A stretch of 64,000 nucleotides of DNA from Karstenula rhodostoma CBS 690.94 (GCA_010093485.1 MU001508.1:1316051-1380050), one strand, 5' to 3'; numbered from the stretch's first letter, positions 22,574 through 33,879 are shown. The notes: generated from the sequence alone by a model not told the origin. Numbers and translations: made by a program.

Positions 22574-24470
22574 CTAGCGACCCATACGGATGACACCCGC
22601 GGCCATGAGTTTCTGCACCTTGGAGCGGATGTTTGCGTTCTTGAGATGCTCTTGCAGAGCGGCGGGGTCGTCCTTCGCTTGTTGGAGGATGCTCTGCATG
22701 ATGGGGTCTTGCAGGATAGAAACAATCTAGTCAAGTCAGCACTGTTGCGGGCATGATGAAAAAGGTTATCAACTTACCTCGGGGTCCCGCTGGATGCGCT
22801 CCATGGTCTGCTGCTCCGTCTCGCCGTCGCGCGCCGAGTACTGCGCCTGCAGCGCCTTCTGTTCCTGTTGCTGGATCTCGCGCGCGTTCTTACCGCCCTC
22901 GTCGTGCTCCGCAGCCTCGGCGCATACATCGATGCACTTGTTGTACTCGCGCATGGTGAAGTACGCTTGCGCTTTCCGGAGATACGCGCGGATGAACTTA
23001 GGGTCGCGCTTGATGGCTTCGTCGCAGTCATACACCGCCGAAGGGAACTCGAGAAGCTTGATGAAGCAGGCTGCTCGGTTGGAGTACCCGCGCGGGTCCT
23101 CGGGTGCACGCTTGATCATCTCGGAGTAGGCCTCCACGGCGGCCGGCCAGTCTGATTCCTTGAACTTTGCATTTCCGAGCTCACGCGCCTTCTCTGCCTC
23201 CTCTGGGTTGATGTACGACTCCTTCTCCTGCTTGATCTTGGCCTTTTCAGCTGCACGCAGCTTGGCAAGAACCTCTGGCGTCTTGTGTTCTGTCTGGGCC
23301 TTTTGGTAGTAAAGGACGGCGTTAGCTAGGTCGCCCAGCTTCTCGTACGCAGTACCGATGCGTGCAAATGCTTTCGCGATGATCTTGAAGTCCGCGTAGA
23401 TCTCACGGCCGTACTCTACAGCCTCGTTGCAGGCCTCGATGCAGCCCTGGTAGTCGCCCTTCTCGAACTTGGCTGCTCCCAGGTTGGTCTTGTAGGTGAT
23501 GTCCTTGTGTGTCTCCCACGCCTTGCTGTACTGCTCGATGGCCTCATCGAACTGACGCTTCTTGTAGAACTCTGTGCCCTTCTTCTTGAGCTCGTCAGCC
23601 TTGGCCTTGGCCTCTTTCGCTGCCTTGTCTTCTTCATCCTCTTCTGGCTCTGGTTCGGGCTCGGGAGCCTTCTTTGGTTCCTCGGGCGCTGGCTTGTAGT
23701 CCGGCATCTCTACGTCCTCCTCAGCTTCGCCAGAGGCACTGGCCTGCTGAGCACCTGCCGGCGGCTCACCGAAGGACATGTCGATGCCAAGGAGCACGCT
23801 CATGACCTGGAGGAAGCGGGGGTCCTGCATTGCCATTCCAATGTCGTTTGGGTTCTTCTGTAGCTGCTGGAGCTTGCGCATGAACTCGGCGTCTGCGAGG
23901 AGCGGCGCAGTCTTCGGGTTGGCGGCAAGCTTCTGGAACATCGAAGGGTCGTTGAACATGTTACCAAGACCGCCTGCGGCGTCACCACTGGCGCCATCAG
24001 CTCGCGCTTCGGCTTCAATGGCACGCCTGACAGAGTCGAGGCCGGATTTCGCTTGGGCGTTGTTCGCATCGAGTTTGAGCGCCTGCTCGAAGGCATCCGT
24101 TGCTCCCACTGCAACCGTCAGCAATACTCTTGTATGTTATGAAGGTAGGCCGTACCGAGATCGCCGCCGCCGTGTAGCGCAGTGCCCTTGCGTCCCCAGC
24201 CCTTTGTCCAGTCAGGCTTGATCTCCACCACCTTGTTCGCATCCTCAAGCGCCTTGGTGTAGTCCTTCAACGAGGCATAAGCGCCCGATCGGTTCGAGTA
24301 GAGCACATGATTTGAGGGGTCAAGCTCGATAGCTTGTGTGAACTTTTCGCTGCAAGCGTGTTAAATCTCGCGCTCAGGGCGGACCGAGTCTGCGGGGAAA
24401 CTTACATGGACTCCTCGAACTTCTTCTCCGCGAAGAGCTTGTTGCCCTCCGCCTTGAGTGCGTCAGCCAT
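22574..24470 (-). CDS. STI1: Hsp70/Hsp90 co-chaperone Sti1/Hop
   Basis: Four exons on the minus strand: 24470-24406, 24349-24156, 24108-22778 and 22726-22574, total 580 residues, the usual length. It starts [21 protein letters not shown]1 (residues about 1-110) binds the Hsp70 tail. A first DP domain ([17 protein letters not shown]) is followed by an acidic linker, then TPR2A ([20 protein letters not shown]) and TPR2B ([25 protein letters not shown]). The last exon completes the second DP domain ([20 protein letters not shown]). Sti1 passes client proteins from Hsp70 to Hsp90 in the cytosol. All splices keep the frame. Confidence 0.95.
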
Positions 24471-24878
24471 TGCGATGCTATGAAGAGCTGTGAAGGGGTA
24501 TTATGAGACTCGTGCTGGGTATGGCGCGTGTGGTAGGCAGCGGTGGTGTGTTAAATAAATGTCGGCGTCGCAGCTTCTAGCTCATTCTATAGGCGGAGGG
24601 TGGTACAGCCCCGCTACCCCTCAAAGTGGGAAGGCGCGATATCATCATGACTAGGGCTGAAGGGCGTCGGGGTACAACATTCAACCCATCGCCAGTCTCG
24701 GGCTGTTTGTGTCAAAGTCTGCTCAAAAGGCAGAAGGGCCCGCTGCATTTTGTCAGCCCTTCAGACGCAAACAGATTCAACCTTCAATCAGTCTTACTGT
24801 CGGTACTCCCTTCCTGTTTGAGAAATTAGTTAGTGCTGAATCTCGGTTCACAGGTTCCATCTTCACGGGCTATGCACA
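24471..24878. promoter_or_regulatory. Shared divergent promoter, STI1 and dihydroneopterin aldolase
   Basis: 408 bases separate the two start codons. A TTCTAG-like half element near 24576 recalls heat-shock element halves, but a proper inverted triplet array is not present. Confidence 0.45.
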
Positions 24879-25735
24879 ATGTCCTCAGACAAAAGCTCTG
24901 TGGTCTCTGGGGCAGTCTGGCAAGCTCAGCCCGCTCAAGTAGCCGTCACAGACAAAATCACCGTCCGCAACTTGCAGGCTTCTGTCGATGCCGGTGTGGA
25001 TGTCTGGGGTCGACCTAAGAAGCAGCGGGCTTTGCTCACTGTAACGCTGTCGTTGGCCAAACCATTTGATTCGGCCGCGCAAGCAGATGCCCTCGACAAC
25101 AGTACGGTTCACTATGGGATATTGAGCAAAGCCGTCCTAGCCCACGTTGATGGTCAAGCCGGTCGTGTCGATTCGGGGCAACTCGCTAACAACATTTGCA
25201 ACGTGGTTCAAAGCACGACAGGCGACACGCCCCTTGCTTCTGTTGAGGTTGATATCTTCTATCCCAAAGGCAGCATGTTTGGAGACGGAGCAGGGTTCTC
25301 GCTTGGTAAAGCATCCCTGCCGGAAGGAAAGACGTATAGACAGCTGCATCTCCGCAACGTCCGAATACCATGCCTGATCGGAGTCAATGCGAACGAGAGA
25401 CAACAGAAGCAGCCGGTGATTGTTAATATCTGGGTCGATTGCCTGGCGGCCCATCGAAACGACGATTACCAGAAACTGGAGACCACCGTGGTTGAGGTAA
25501 GAGCATGGCCCCGCTACTGTCGTTTGCTGGTGCTAATTATGCAAAGGTAATATCGGGTTCTTCCTTCGAGACGCTGGAATCACTGACCACGACGGTGATC
25601 GAGCACCTGCGGAGTGATTTCTTCACAGATGCTTCAGATAAGGGGTCCTTTGTTCGACTTCGGATTGAGAAGCCACATGCCGTGCCTGCAGCAGACGCAC
25701 CAGTTATCGAGATAGTTCGACGTGTTGGTGTGTGA
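24879..25735 (+). CDS. Dihydroneopterin aldolase-like protein (tandem FolB)
   Basis: Two exons, 24879-25496 and 25547-25735 (intron 50 nt, GTAAGA...AAAG), encode 268 residues. The first half (DKITVRNLQASVDAGVDVWGRPKKQRALLTVTL..STVHYGILSKAVL) and the second half (YRQLHLRNVRIPCLIGVNANERQQKQPVIVNIW..ISGSSFETLESLTTTVIEHL) each look like one FolB/dihydroneopterin-aldolase fold. Both keep the folate-pathway pattern of a short beta strand, a Gx(N/D)xxER/RPKKQ turn and a Y..L/S..E helix. FolB cleaves dihydroneopterin to 6-hydroxymethyl-dihydropterin. The HPPK and DHPS domains of yeast Fol1 are not attached here, so this is a stand-alone double domain; which half is active is not clear. Confidence 0.85.
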
Positions 25736-27061
25736 AGTTCACTGCATTCTTCACCCTACGTCTAGTGCAATGCGGAGGTCTAGGTACCGGCATGAACCCT
25801 GTATCACCTCGGACGTGTGGTGCGGGCTCACATGGTCACTTTACGAAGCGGTCAATACATATCTCAATAGATTTAAGATGAGATGGAGAAAGGAATCCAA
25901 GTCTCCACATTGCTCAGCTGCGTTCTGCGTCTGTTATCGGCAAAGTCGCGCACAGAGGGAACGGGGAAGTGTAAAAGCAGTCCCGTGGATGTCTAACCAA
26001 GGTCACGATGCTCAAGAGTCCAGAGAGTCTGGGTCTCACGGAGGCTGCAGCTGTCAGGCTAGCTAATGCCGCCCACGCGCGTGGGGAACTGCAGGCGGGC
26101 CACACAGCCGCACACCGCCGCGCGGGACACAATGTATATAGCACATGTCGTGGCGCTCGCCCCAACGCTTGTTTCCGGTCTTGGTGGAAAAGTCGAAAAG
26201 CTGCACATGTGTGGTTTTTGAACAATTTCCACAGCCACGACACATGCGTGGATTCGTCGGCAGCCGGACGGTATGGCAAGACAGGGCAGCGCTAGCCACC
26301 CACCCGCTTGCTCCAGACTGCACGTCGGTCGTCGGGGTAAATGTTGGGAGAATTCTTGCTGGGCGCATAGCGTCACATCGCTGGCGATCCAGTGTCCACG
26401 GGCGACGGACTGACCGCCTTGGGCCCCTGCTCGGGTGTTGGGTGTTGTTCCGCGCGCGGCTCGTAGAGTGAGCCAGACAGCGTCTGATAATTTTGCATTC
26501 GGGAGCTTGGACCGCCGCCTTCTCAACAGTCAACCACTGTACTGTGCACCGTTGCGACGCTTCACGCTGTGTTGTTGGCCTTGAGCCTCGCCAGTAGTAG
26601 CGTGTGCATTGGTTGTAAAGGGGCCTGGAGTCGCCACTCGGGAGGTCTCGCGCAGACTTTCCCAGCAGCCGGGCCAGCGCCAATGCCGCACCATGACGAG
26701 CGAGGGGTGCGGTTGAGGGGTATGGATTGGCGAGCTGCGTCGTCGACGTTCAAAACGGACACCAGTGCAGTGCCTGGAGAGTCGCTTGCTACAAAGAGCA
26801 CAGCTGGGCGGTGGCGACGGCGACGGCACGAAAGCTGCATCCTTTGGTCCTGACTCCTGATACCTTCTAGTCTCCCTAATCGTTGGCCCAGCGCCCGCAT
26901 ACCTTGCACGTTCTCGCCTGCCCCACGTTCGCGCAGCTACCCGCACGGGCCCATCGCGCCTGCCGCCCCAAAGTACAAGTTTCCGCCCTGGGCCTCTCTC
27001 CTGCACACTGCACTCTCTCGCCCTCCTTTCTCTCTCTTCTCCAAATCACTGAACCCACATC
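25736..27061. other. Intergenic; long upstream region of UGP1
   Basis: 1.3 kb of GC-normal DNA. Long open frames occur on the minus strand (for example 26063-26683), but they have no start context, domain or splice logic and look like chance frames. The last 60 bases before UGP1 are strongly pyrimidine-rich. Confidence 0.55.
27001..27045 (+). promoter_or_regulatory. CT-rich tract before the UGP1 start
   Basis: A run of C/T (CTCTCTCGCCCTCCTTTCTC and onward) ends about 17 bases before the ATG. Such tracts mark transcription start regions of highly expressed fungal genes. Confidence 0.6.
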
Positions 27062-29225
27062 ATGGCCTCTCGCGCTCTGCCCTCGCACCTGAAGCCCTCC
27101 GCCGCTGCAGGCAATGGAGACTCAGACGGTGGCCAACGTCACCACGGCAAGACTGCCTCTCACTTCGTACGTATACCCATTGTTTCCGTCCCTGCAGCTC
27201 TGCGGAGCCTGTACCACCTTTCCTATCCCCAGTTCCTGGCCGAGCACGCCCAGCGGTAGCGGTAGCCCTGTGTATCGGATTCTTTCCAAGGGAAGCTGCT
27301 CTGTGCTTGGAACTGCAAGAGGCGGTGACGACACAGTTGCGAGAAGAGCACCCCAACCCAGGCCCGAACATACCAACGCTTCAAGCCCTTCTAGGGCTTG
27401 TGACTTGCGGTTCGACGCACCAAAGCAGCCTGCGTTGCTCAAGCTACTTGTCTTGTCCTTTCTCTACCCTCGTTCTACCTGAAACCGACTCGGGTGTCAC
27501 CAGCCATGTCACTCGCAACAGCAACCAGTCTGCCAACGGCACTCTGCAGCATCAAACAGCTTTTCGACGGCATCACGAAATCGAGGTTGACGGCAATGGG
27601 TTCAGATCTAACAGCAGACCAGGCCTTCGAGAACACCTCAACCAACGTTGCCGCCTCGCAAATGCGAAATTCCCTCAACAAGCTCGCCGACACGGTGACG
27701 AACCCCGAAGAGAAGAAGGTACGCATCCCGAACTCCCCAATGGACACATTTTTGCATGTCAGGATAGCTGTGTTGAGGGGTTTCACCCTCAGCGCGCAAT
27801 TCGCAGCTAGCAAATGGTGTCTCCACATTCACGAGTATACTTCCTAACACTACGCAGCGTTTCGAGACCGAGATGGACAACTTCTTCGCGCTCTTCCGAC
27901 GATACCTCAATGACAAGGCCAAGGGCACTGCCATCGACTGGAACCGCATTGCACCTCCGAAGGCCGAGCAGGTCGTCGACTACGATGACCTGGCCAACTC
28001 CGAGGCGGTCGAATACCTGAACAAGCTGGCTGTTGTCAAGCTCAACGGTGGTCTTGGTACCTCCATGGGCTGCGTTGGTCCCAAGTCGGTCATCGAGGTC
28101 CGTGACGGCATGTCCTTCCTCGACCTGTCGGTGCGCCAGATCGAGGCCCTCAACCGACAATACGACGTCAATGTGCCGTTCGTGCTCATGAACTCGTTCA
28201 ACACCGACTCCGATACCGCCAACATCATCAAGAAGTACGAGGGCCACAACATCGACATCCTCACCTTCAACCAGTCCAAGTACCCGCGTGTGCTCAAGGA
28301 CTCGCTACTGCCCGCGCCCAAGTCTGCCGACTCCGACATCGCCAACTGGTACCCGCCAGGCCACGGTGACGTGTTCGAGTCGCTCTACAACTCCGGTATC
28401 CTTGACAAGCTCATCGACCGTGGTATTGAGTACATCTTCCTCTCCAACGCTGACAACTTGGGTGCCGTCGTCGACCTCCGCATCCTCCAGCACATGGTAG
28501 ACTCCAAGGCAGAGTACATCATGGAGTTGACCGACAAGACCAAGGCCGATGTCAAGGGTGGTACCATTATTGACTACGAGGGTTCGGTCCGTCTGCTCGA
28601 AATCGCACAGGTGCCCAAGGAGCACGTGAACGAGTTCAAGTCGATCAAGAAGTTCAAGTACTTCAACACCAACAACATCTGGATGAACCTCAAGGCGATC
28701 AAGCGCGTTGTGGAGAACAACGAGCTCGCCATGGAGATCATTCCCAACGGCAAGTCGATCCCCGCAGACAAGAAGGGCGAGGCCGATGTCTCGGTGCTCC
28801 AGCTCGAGACTGCCGTCGGTGCCGCCATCCGCCACTTCAAGAACGCGCACGGTGTCAACGTGCCCAGGAAACGTTTCTTGCCCGTCAAGACTTGCTCCGA
28901 CCTCATGCTCGTCAAGTCCGACCTCTACACACTCGCACACGGCCAGCTGATCATCGACCCGAACCGATTCGGCCCTGCTCCTCTCATCAAGCTTGGTGGC
29001 GACTTCAAGAAGGTCTCGAGCTTCCAGTCACGCATTCCGTCGATCCCCAAGATTGTGGAGCTTGACCACCTGACCATCACCGGTCCGGTCAACCTTGGCC
29101 GCGGCGTAACGTTGAAGGGTACGGTCATCATCGTTGCGACAGAAGGCCAGACGATTGATATCCCGCCGGGCTCTATCCTGGAGAACGTGGTTGTTCAGGG
29201 ATCGCTCAGGCTTCTTGAGCACTAG
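27062..29225 (+). CDS. UGP1: UTP-glucose-1-phosphate uridylyltransferase
   Basis: Three exons, 27062-27166, 27623-27718 and 27858-29225, give 522 residues. The first intron is unusually long (456 nt; GTACGT, then CTAACAGCAGACCAG); the second is 139 nt with a CTAAC branch site. Splicing rebuilds [20 protein letters not shown] and [16 protein letters not shown]. The nucleotide-binding loop [12 protein letters not shown] lies near residue 127, and FLSNADNLG and the glucose-1-phosphate part follow, with a C-terminal left-handed beta-helix ([13 protein letters not shown]). The enzyme makes UDP-glucose from UTP and glucose-1-phosphate, feeding glycogen, trehalose and cell-wall glucan synthesis. Confidence 0.95.
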
Positions 29226-30015
29226 ACGGTGGTTTATTAGCACAGTAGATTTACCCAGGCATTTGAATTAGGTGTTGGGTGGTGGACTTGCATTCACGAC
29301 AAAACAGCATGTATGCTCCTCGTAGCTAGATAGGCAGGAGTATATGGCTACGCCATAATGACCATGGATTGTAATACAGACAAGATATTCGACACTGACA
29401 GCAATCGTTCCCAGTGTGTTGCTGCTTGCATGTGACTCTTGCAGTAGTATACTACGAGTCAAGGCGATGGTGCTGGGAGTGAACTGTTGTGTAGGGCCAA
29501 GGAAACTTTGTGTAGAAACGCTGACGTTAGTAGATGAGAGCTTTTTGCTAGGCTACAGAGCGTTGTCATCTACATATTATGGGGCGACATGGCATGTACC
29601 TCCGTTCAATACCACGAGCGGAAACCATGCATGCAACCATTCCCATCCCTGACGATCAAGAAACGTAACCCAGTCTAGCTGTTTGATCGATCATTCATTG
29701 ATTCATTCGTTCATTAATGGTCATTAACTCATTGCAAGCCCCCGCCCCGCTTGTTCTGCCATGCTTTGCGTAACAACGCGCACAAAGAATCGCTGGATAT
29801 GTGTATACACTGCATGCGCGCTCGCTCGCTATGCCATGCCTTGGAACCCAACACGCCACGTGATGGGGAATATAATGGATGTAGCCGGACCAGACTAGAG
29901 GCACCGTACGCCGTTGCGAAACCGCGCGTGATAAAGGGAAGGATAAGAAGAGAAGAGGTAAGGGGAGAGAAAGGGAGTGAAGAGAAGGGAAATAAAAAGT
30001 AGCAAAAAGCGTGTC
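29226..30015. other. Intergenic between UGP1 and the DUF7514-type gene (tail to tail)
   Basis: No gene is visible. A 70-base nearly pure purine run (G/A) at about 29934-30002 sits just beyond the 3' end of the minus-strand gene. A TCATTGATTCATTCGTTCATT simple repeat lies near 29693-29715. Confidence 0.6.
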
Positions 30016-31822
30016 TTAGCGCCACGTCTGCTCAACGGGATACCTCCTCCCGCCAACCCCATCCTGCACCCCGCTGACATAGCGATGCGCCCTCGCGCCC
30101 CTGATATCGCCGCGATGATCCCGATCCCGATCCCGGTCTCTGTCTCTGTCTCGGTCTCGGTCTCTCTCGCGCTCGTCCCACTCGTCCTTCACCCGGTCGT
30201 GGCTCCGCGTGCGGTCCTTTTCCCGCAGGCCATCGCGTTCGCGCTCGCGCTCGCGGTCGCGGGGGAACTCCTCGCTGCGCCGGCGGAAGCGGTCGTACCC
30301 ATCGCGGTCTCTGTCGCGGGAATGGGAGTGTGGGACCTCGCGGTCGCGCTCGCGGGAATAGGGGCGGTCCGCGCTGTCGGACGGGGCGGGCGGGACGCCT
30401 GCGTAGCGCACGTTGTGCGTGCGGTAGGAGCCTCGCGAGGGCATCGAGGGGCGGCGGTCGTAGTACGTGTGGGCCTGCATCTGGGCGACGTGGGTGGCGA
30501 AGAGGGGGGATTTGGTCGGTCCGTAGAGCGGGGGCGGGCCGTCTTCTTTGCGCTGAGGGGAGGCGCCGGGCGCGTCGGCGTGCGAGTAGCGGCGGTCTTC
30601 GTAGGGCGCGGGGAAGTAGTCTTGCGGGCTGGTGGCGGGCTCGTGGGAGCGTCTGTGGCGGAGGGCGGGGCTGCGGCGGCGCGGGGGCGCGTCGCTGTCC
30701 GAGTCGGACGAGGTGGAGGAGAGGGTGCTCTCGCGGCGTGGGGGGTGGGGGCGATTGCGTGAGGAGCTCTGGGAGGAGTGGGAATTGTGGGAGACGTAGC
30801 GGGGCGCTGGTGGCGGGACCGTGGCCACGGGCGTCCGGTCGTCGTCGGAGAGGCTGTCGTCCTCGTAGCGTCCGGGCATGCGCCTGCTCTTGCCGAAGGG
30901 GTTCAGCATGTGCCTTACGCTCGAGATCAGGCGGCCTCGATTCGGATCCTCGTACGCGTGCGCGGGCTGCTTGGGGAAGTGGCGTATGATTGGCGGTCTG
31001 CCGTGTCTGGGTTGGCGATATAGAGGGTCGGAGAAGTAGCTCGCTGCTGCGTGTTTTTCATCGGTTGAGTCGCCAGAGTACTCGGTCGATGCGCGCGGTG
31101 CATGCTCGTTCACGTTGACACGAACGTGCGGCACCTTTTCCGTCCCGCTATCCTCCTCGGCTTCACGCTGGAGGCGCTGGGCGACGGTGTCGTACCAAGC
31201 TTCCATGGCATCGTCTGGCTTGGCTGGCAAGCAACCGACAGGGAGGACCTTGGGGAAGATGTTGCCCGTCTCCGGGTCGACGACATCGAACTGCTTGACC
31301 GCATTCTGCAGAACGGGCACATGGACCTCCGGGCCAAGCAGCAGCTGTATCGTTTGCCATGTCACGAACCCCTGTCTCTTCAGCGCGGGCACGGAAGGCG
31401 AAGAGTAGCCGTCGTCATTGGGCGCGGGCTGCAGGCTGTGGAAGGCGCCGAGCGAACGGTAGATGAAGGACAGGGAAGACGGTGGAGTTTCGACGAAGAG
31501 GACATCGTAGTTGCCGCCGACGGCGCGGTAGAAGGCGGCGATCTGGGAGGGAGTGAGGTCAGGCGATTCCGAGGGCTCAAACGTCTTGCTCTGTCGCGTC
31601 CTGCATCAGCCATGGTCCAGTCGTTGCTTGTCGCGCAGGTTGGCAGGCGCATCCACTCACAATGACCTCGGCGATGCCCTTGAGCAGCCGGTCAAACAGC
31701 GCCGTCCCACACTTGTCTGGCTTGATGAGATATCCCCAGTAGTCTTGGGCCTCCTTCTGCGCCGTGTCTGCGTTGCCGGCCGTGTGCGCACCTGCGCTTG
31801 CGTCGCTTGTGTCCGAAGCCAT
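30016..31822 (-). CDS. DUF7514-type protein with RD-rich tail
   Basis: Two exons on the minus strand, 31822-31661 and 31590-30016 (intron 70 nt, GTGAGT...ACAG, phase 0), give 578 residues. The start is MASDTSDASAG. Residues about 28-190 are a conserved globular region, DYWGYLIKPDKCGTALFDRL then LTPSQIAAFYRAVGGNYD and GFVTWQTIQLLLGPEVH, which I assign tentatively to fungal DUF7514. The remainder is low-complexity: Ser/Arg/Pro-rich, then a long Arg-Asp/Arg-Glu alternation (RERERERD, RDRDRDRD). Such charged tails occur in nuclear RNA-binding proteins, but no RNA-binding domain is seen. Function is unknown. Confidence 0.75.
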
Positions 31823-32229
31823 AAGGATGAGGTTGGCACGTAGCTATCATGGGCGGATGGCGTGCACTGCGTTTGCGCCGGGTTGCGCTGGTTGCGCGGT
31901 CCGACTTGCGGTGAGGCTCGGGAATGCTGCGGGCACGCGCTGTGTGCTGGGCACCGATGGATGCCAATGTCACGTCACGCCAGCACTCGTGCAGACATGT
32001 ATTCCAATTCCACGACGGCCCAAGACGCGTCGTTGACCAAGGCAAGGCGCCCGAAGCTTGCGCGAGGCAGCCAAATCGCCAGCTGCGCCTCCCAAGCCGC
32101 GATGCAGGCCTGCGAGTGGTGCGCTGGACGCGATGAGGTGGCTTAGAGGGGCACAGGCAATGACCTCCCCCTCTCACGCACCTTCACGTTCAGGCAGCAA
32201 CACCACGATCCAGCCGTCTGCTGTCAGTG
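31823..32229. other. Intergenic, no gene seen
   Basis: Upstream region of the DUF7514-type gene. It contains only short overlapping frames on both strands. Confidence 0.55.
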
Positions 32230-33125
32230 TCAAACATCTTCGTCTGCATCACTACCCATGTATTTTATCATGGTGTAGGTAACGTAGCTCATGTTCAGTA
32301 TGGCACTCATGTCTGGAGATGGAGTGTCCTTGGTCTTTTTGATCGCATCAACCCGGGGCTTATTGAAACCGATTTCAACGAGCACAGTACCAACCGCATA
32401 CATGTCGTGTATGGGATGGAAGTCGACCCGGAACGTCTCTCTGCCTCTTCGGTTTGGATGTCTGTATACATCGTTTTCCGGATCCGGGAGTGGTTCGCGA
32501 TCGGTGATATCTGTAACTGCTCTAGCATGTTCAAACCCTTTCAAATACGGCGTGTATGATAGGGATTGGTTGCTCTGCATGTACTGAGAGGCTTTTAGTA
32601 CGTCAGTAATAATAATAATATTGTTCGGTCGAATGTTGCCTCCGGGCCACGCACGAAGGTCTGCAGGAACTTGGGATCTTGAGTACCAATCGCAGCACAA
32701 AGGGACTGTTTGAGTATGATGATTGACGGAATGACCGCGTTTTCTAGGTCGGCTAAATCCGCCTCGGATGACTGCAGTCAAGCTTCTGTTGATCCCCAGC
32801 AATTGGCATCCAGCAGTTGACGCTTGAAACACTCGTCGGCAGAAGCGGCTCTACTTTTACTTTCTCGGAAAAGGGTTCTCGAGTTTTTGATGGCTTCAAG
32901 AGCATTGTAAACACCAGCTGAAGGGTTCTCCGAACCCAGCCATAGTCTTTTCGTGTCGCGGAAAACAGAGCAGATGCTGTCGAACTCTGTAAGTTCTGCT
33001 AAAAGAAGAGAAGAACTTTTTGTTCGCAGCAGGTAGGTGATGTACGTCTTGATGTCACAAAGGATTTCTAGAGCCTGTTTTCTTGTGGTTCGATGAGCTA
33101 CGATGACCCGTGCTTGGCTGGCCAT
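32230..33125 (-). pseudogene. Kinase-like pseudogene, HeLo/NLR-associated type
   Basis: The right part (33125-32778) starts with ATG and reads MASQARVIVAHRT..LRTKSSSLLLAELTEF, ending at a stop. A second frame (about 32790-32230) reads PGGNIRPNNIIII, YLKGFEHAR, DVYRHPNRRG, HDMYAVGTVLVEIGF. These are the C-lobe motifs of the kinase-like domain found in fungal HeLo/prion-inhibition-type proteins. The N-lobe and the HRD/DFG catalytic centre are missing and the frames do not join by an acceptable intron, so I call it a remnant. Family placement is from motif pattern only. Confidence 0.6.
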
Positions 33126-33231
33126 CCTTTGTAGATGTGACCTAATGGTCGGATATATGCACCCTTCTGCGCACGATAACTTTGCAATCTTTGAGTGATC
33201 TCCGTGGAATGGGATTGCCTGTTCATTGGGG

Positions 33232-33505
33232 TGATGTATGCATGCCCGAATTGTGAGCGCCCTGCGACCACTCAGCGCGCGTCCAATTCAGATCGAATGT
33301 CATGCGAGCGCCTGTGAGGCCTCACATCTGTGAGAGACATGTGTGCCCTTTGCGCGGGCAACCCCCGCTGGAGGTGGAAACCCTATGACCTATAACCTTT
33401 GAGCTGTTTGAAATGTTTGTGTTTTGGCACCCCACCGAGTTCCTTTATCGAGTTTTGCCGCGGCTTGCCCAAGCTCGCGAAGTATCACATTTGATGTATG
33501 CATGC
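33232..33505 (+). mobile_element. SINE-like retroposon, full-length copy with target duplications
   Basis: An element of about 246 bp (33246-33491) lies between perfect 14-bp direct repeats, TGATGTATGCATGC, at 33232-33245 and 33492-33505. It has no inverted ends, no open frame and normal CpA/TpG content, so it escaped RIP. It contains a strong hairpin, CGCGGCTTGCCCAAGCTCGCG (33460-33480). GATCGAATG at 33291-33299 loosely resembles a Pol III B box, but I see no convincing A box. A RIP-mutated copy lies at 5816-6036, and a 48-bp copy sharing only this element's 3' end lies at 42503-42550. Variable-length duplications plus 5' truncation point to target-primed retroposition. Confidence 0.75.
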
Positions 33506-33879
33506 GGCTTTCTCATCGATCATGAGTGCGGATGGGCCCTTCTTATTTGGCTTGGTGTCTGTTTTTCGGACTGTAGCTGATTCGTGCAACTCAAACAGAG
33601 TGAGCACCGGTTCGTCTTCCAATTATTTTTTCACGGCACCCCTCAATTCGTGTTTTTTCTGGTCTTGGCAGAGTTCAACAAAAGCGGATTTGATCAAATT
33701 CCGCCAAAACTGTGGCCCATTAGTATTAAAGGGCGGTGCTGATGTATCAGTCAGACTCAATATGTTTAGCTCCTTGTTTATATTGCCAGCTACCAAACGG
33801 TCTGCCGTAGATTCCAGTACACGCGACAATACTCCACAGTATTAGTAAGTTCCTCGAACCACGTACACATCACTTACTC
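33506..33879. other. Short intergenic segment between retroposon and NLR remnant
   Basis: A minus-strand frame at 33829-33623 (PPFNTNGPQFWRNLIKSAFVEL) looks protein-like but matches no family I know; it may be another gene fragment. Confidence 0.4.

Noticed and set aside
26063..26683. 206-codon minus-strand frame upstream of UGP1
   Set aside because: No domain, no sensible start, Arg/Pro-rich chance composition in GC-rich DNA, and overlapping frames of similar length on both strands.
30330..30989. 219-codon plus-strand frame over the DUF7514-type gene
   Set aside because: Shadow of the Arg/Asp-rich repeat on the other strand; pure low complexity.
33246..33491. Interpretation of the short repeat as a DNA-transposon MITE
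   Set aside because: The ends are not inverted repeats, direct repeats are long and of different length at each site, and the 42.5-kb copy is truncated at one end only.
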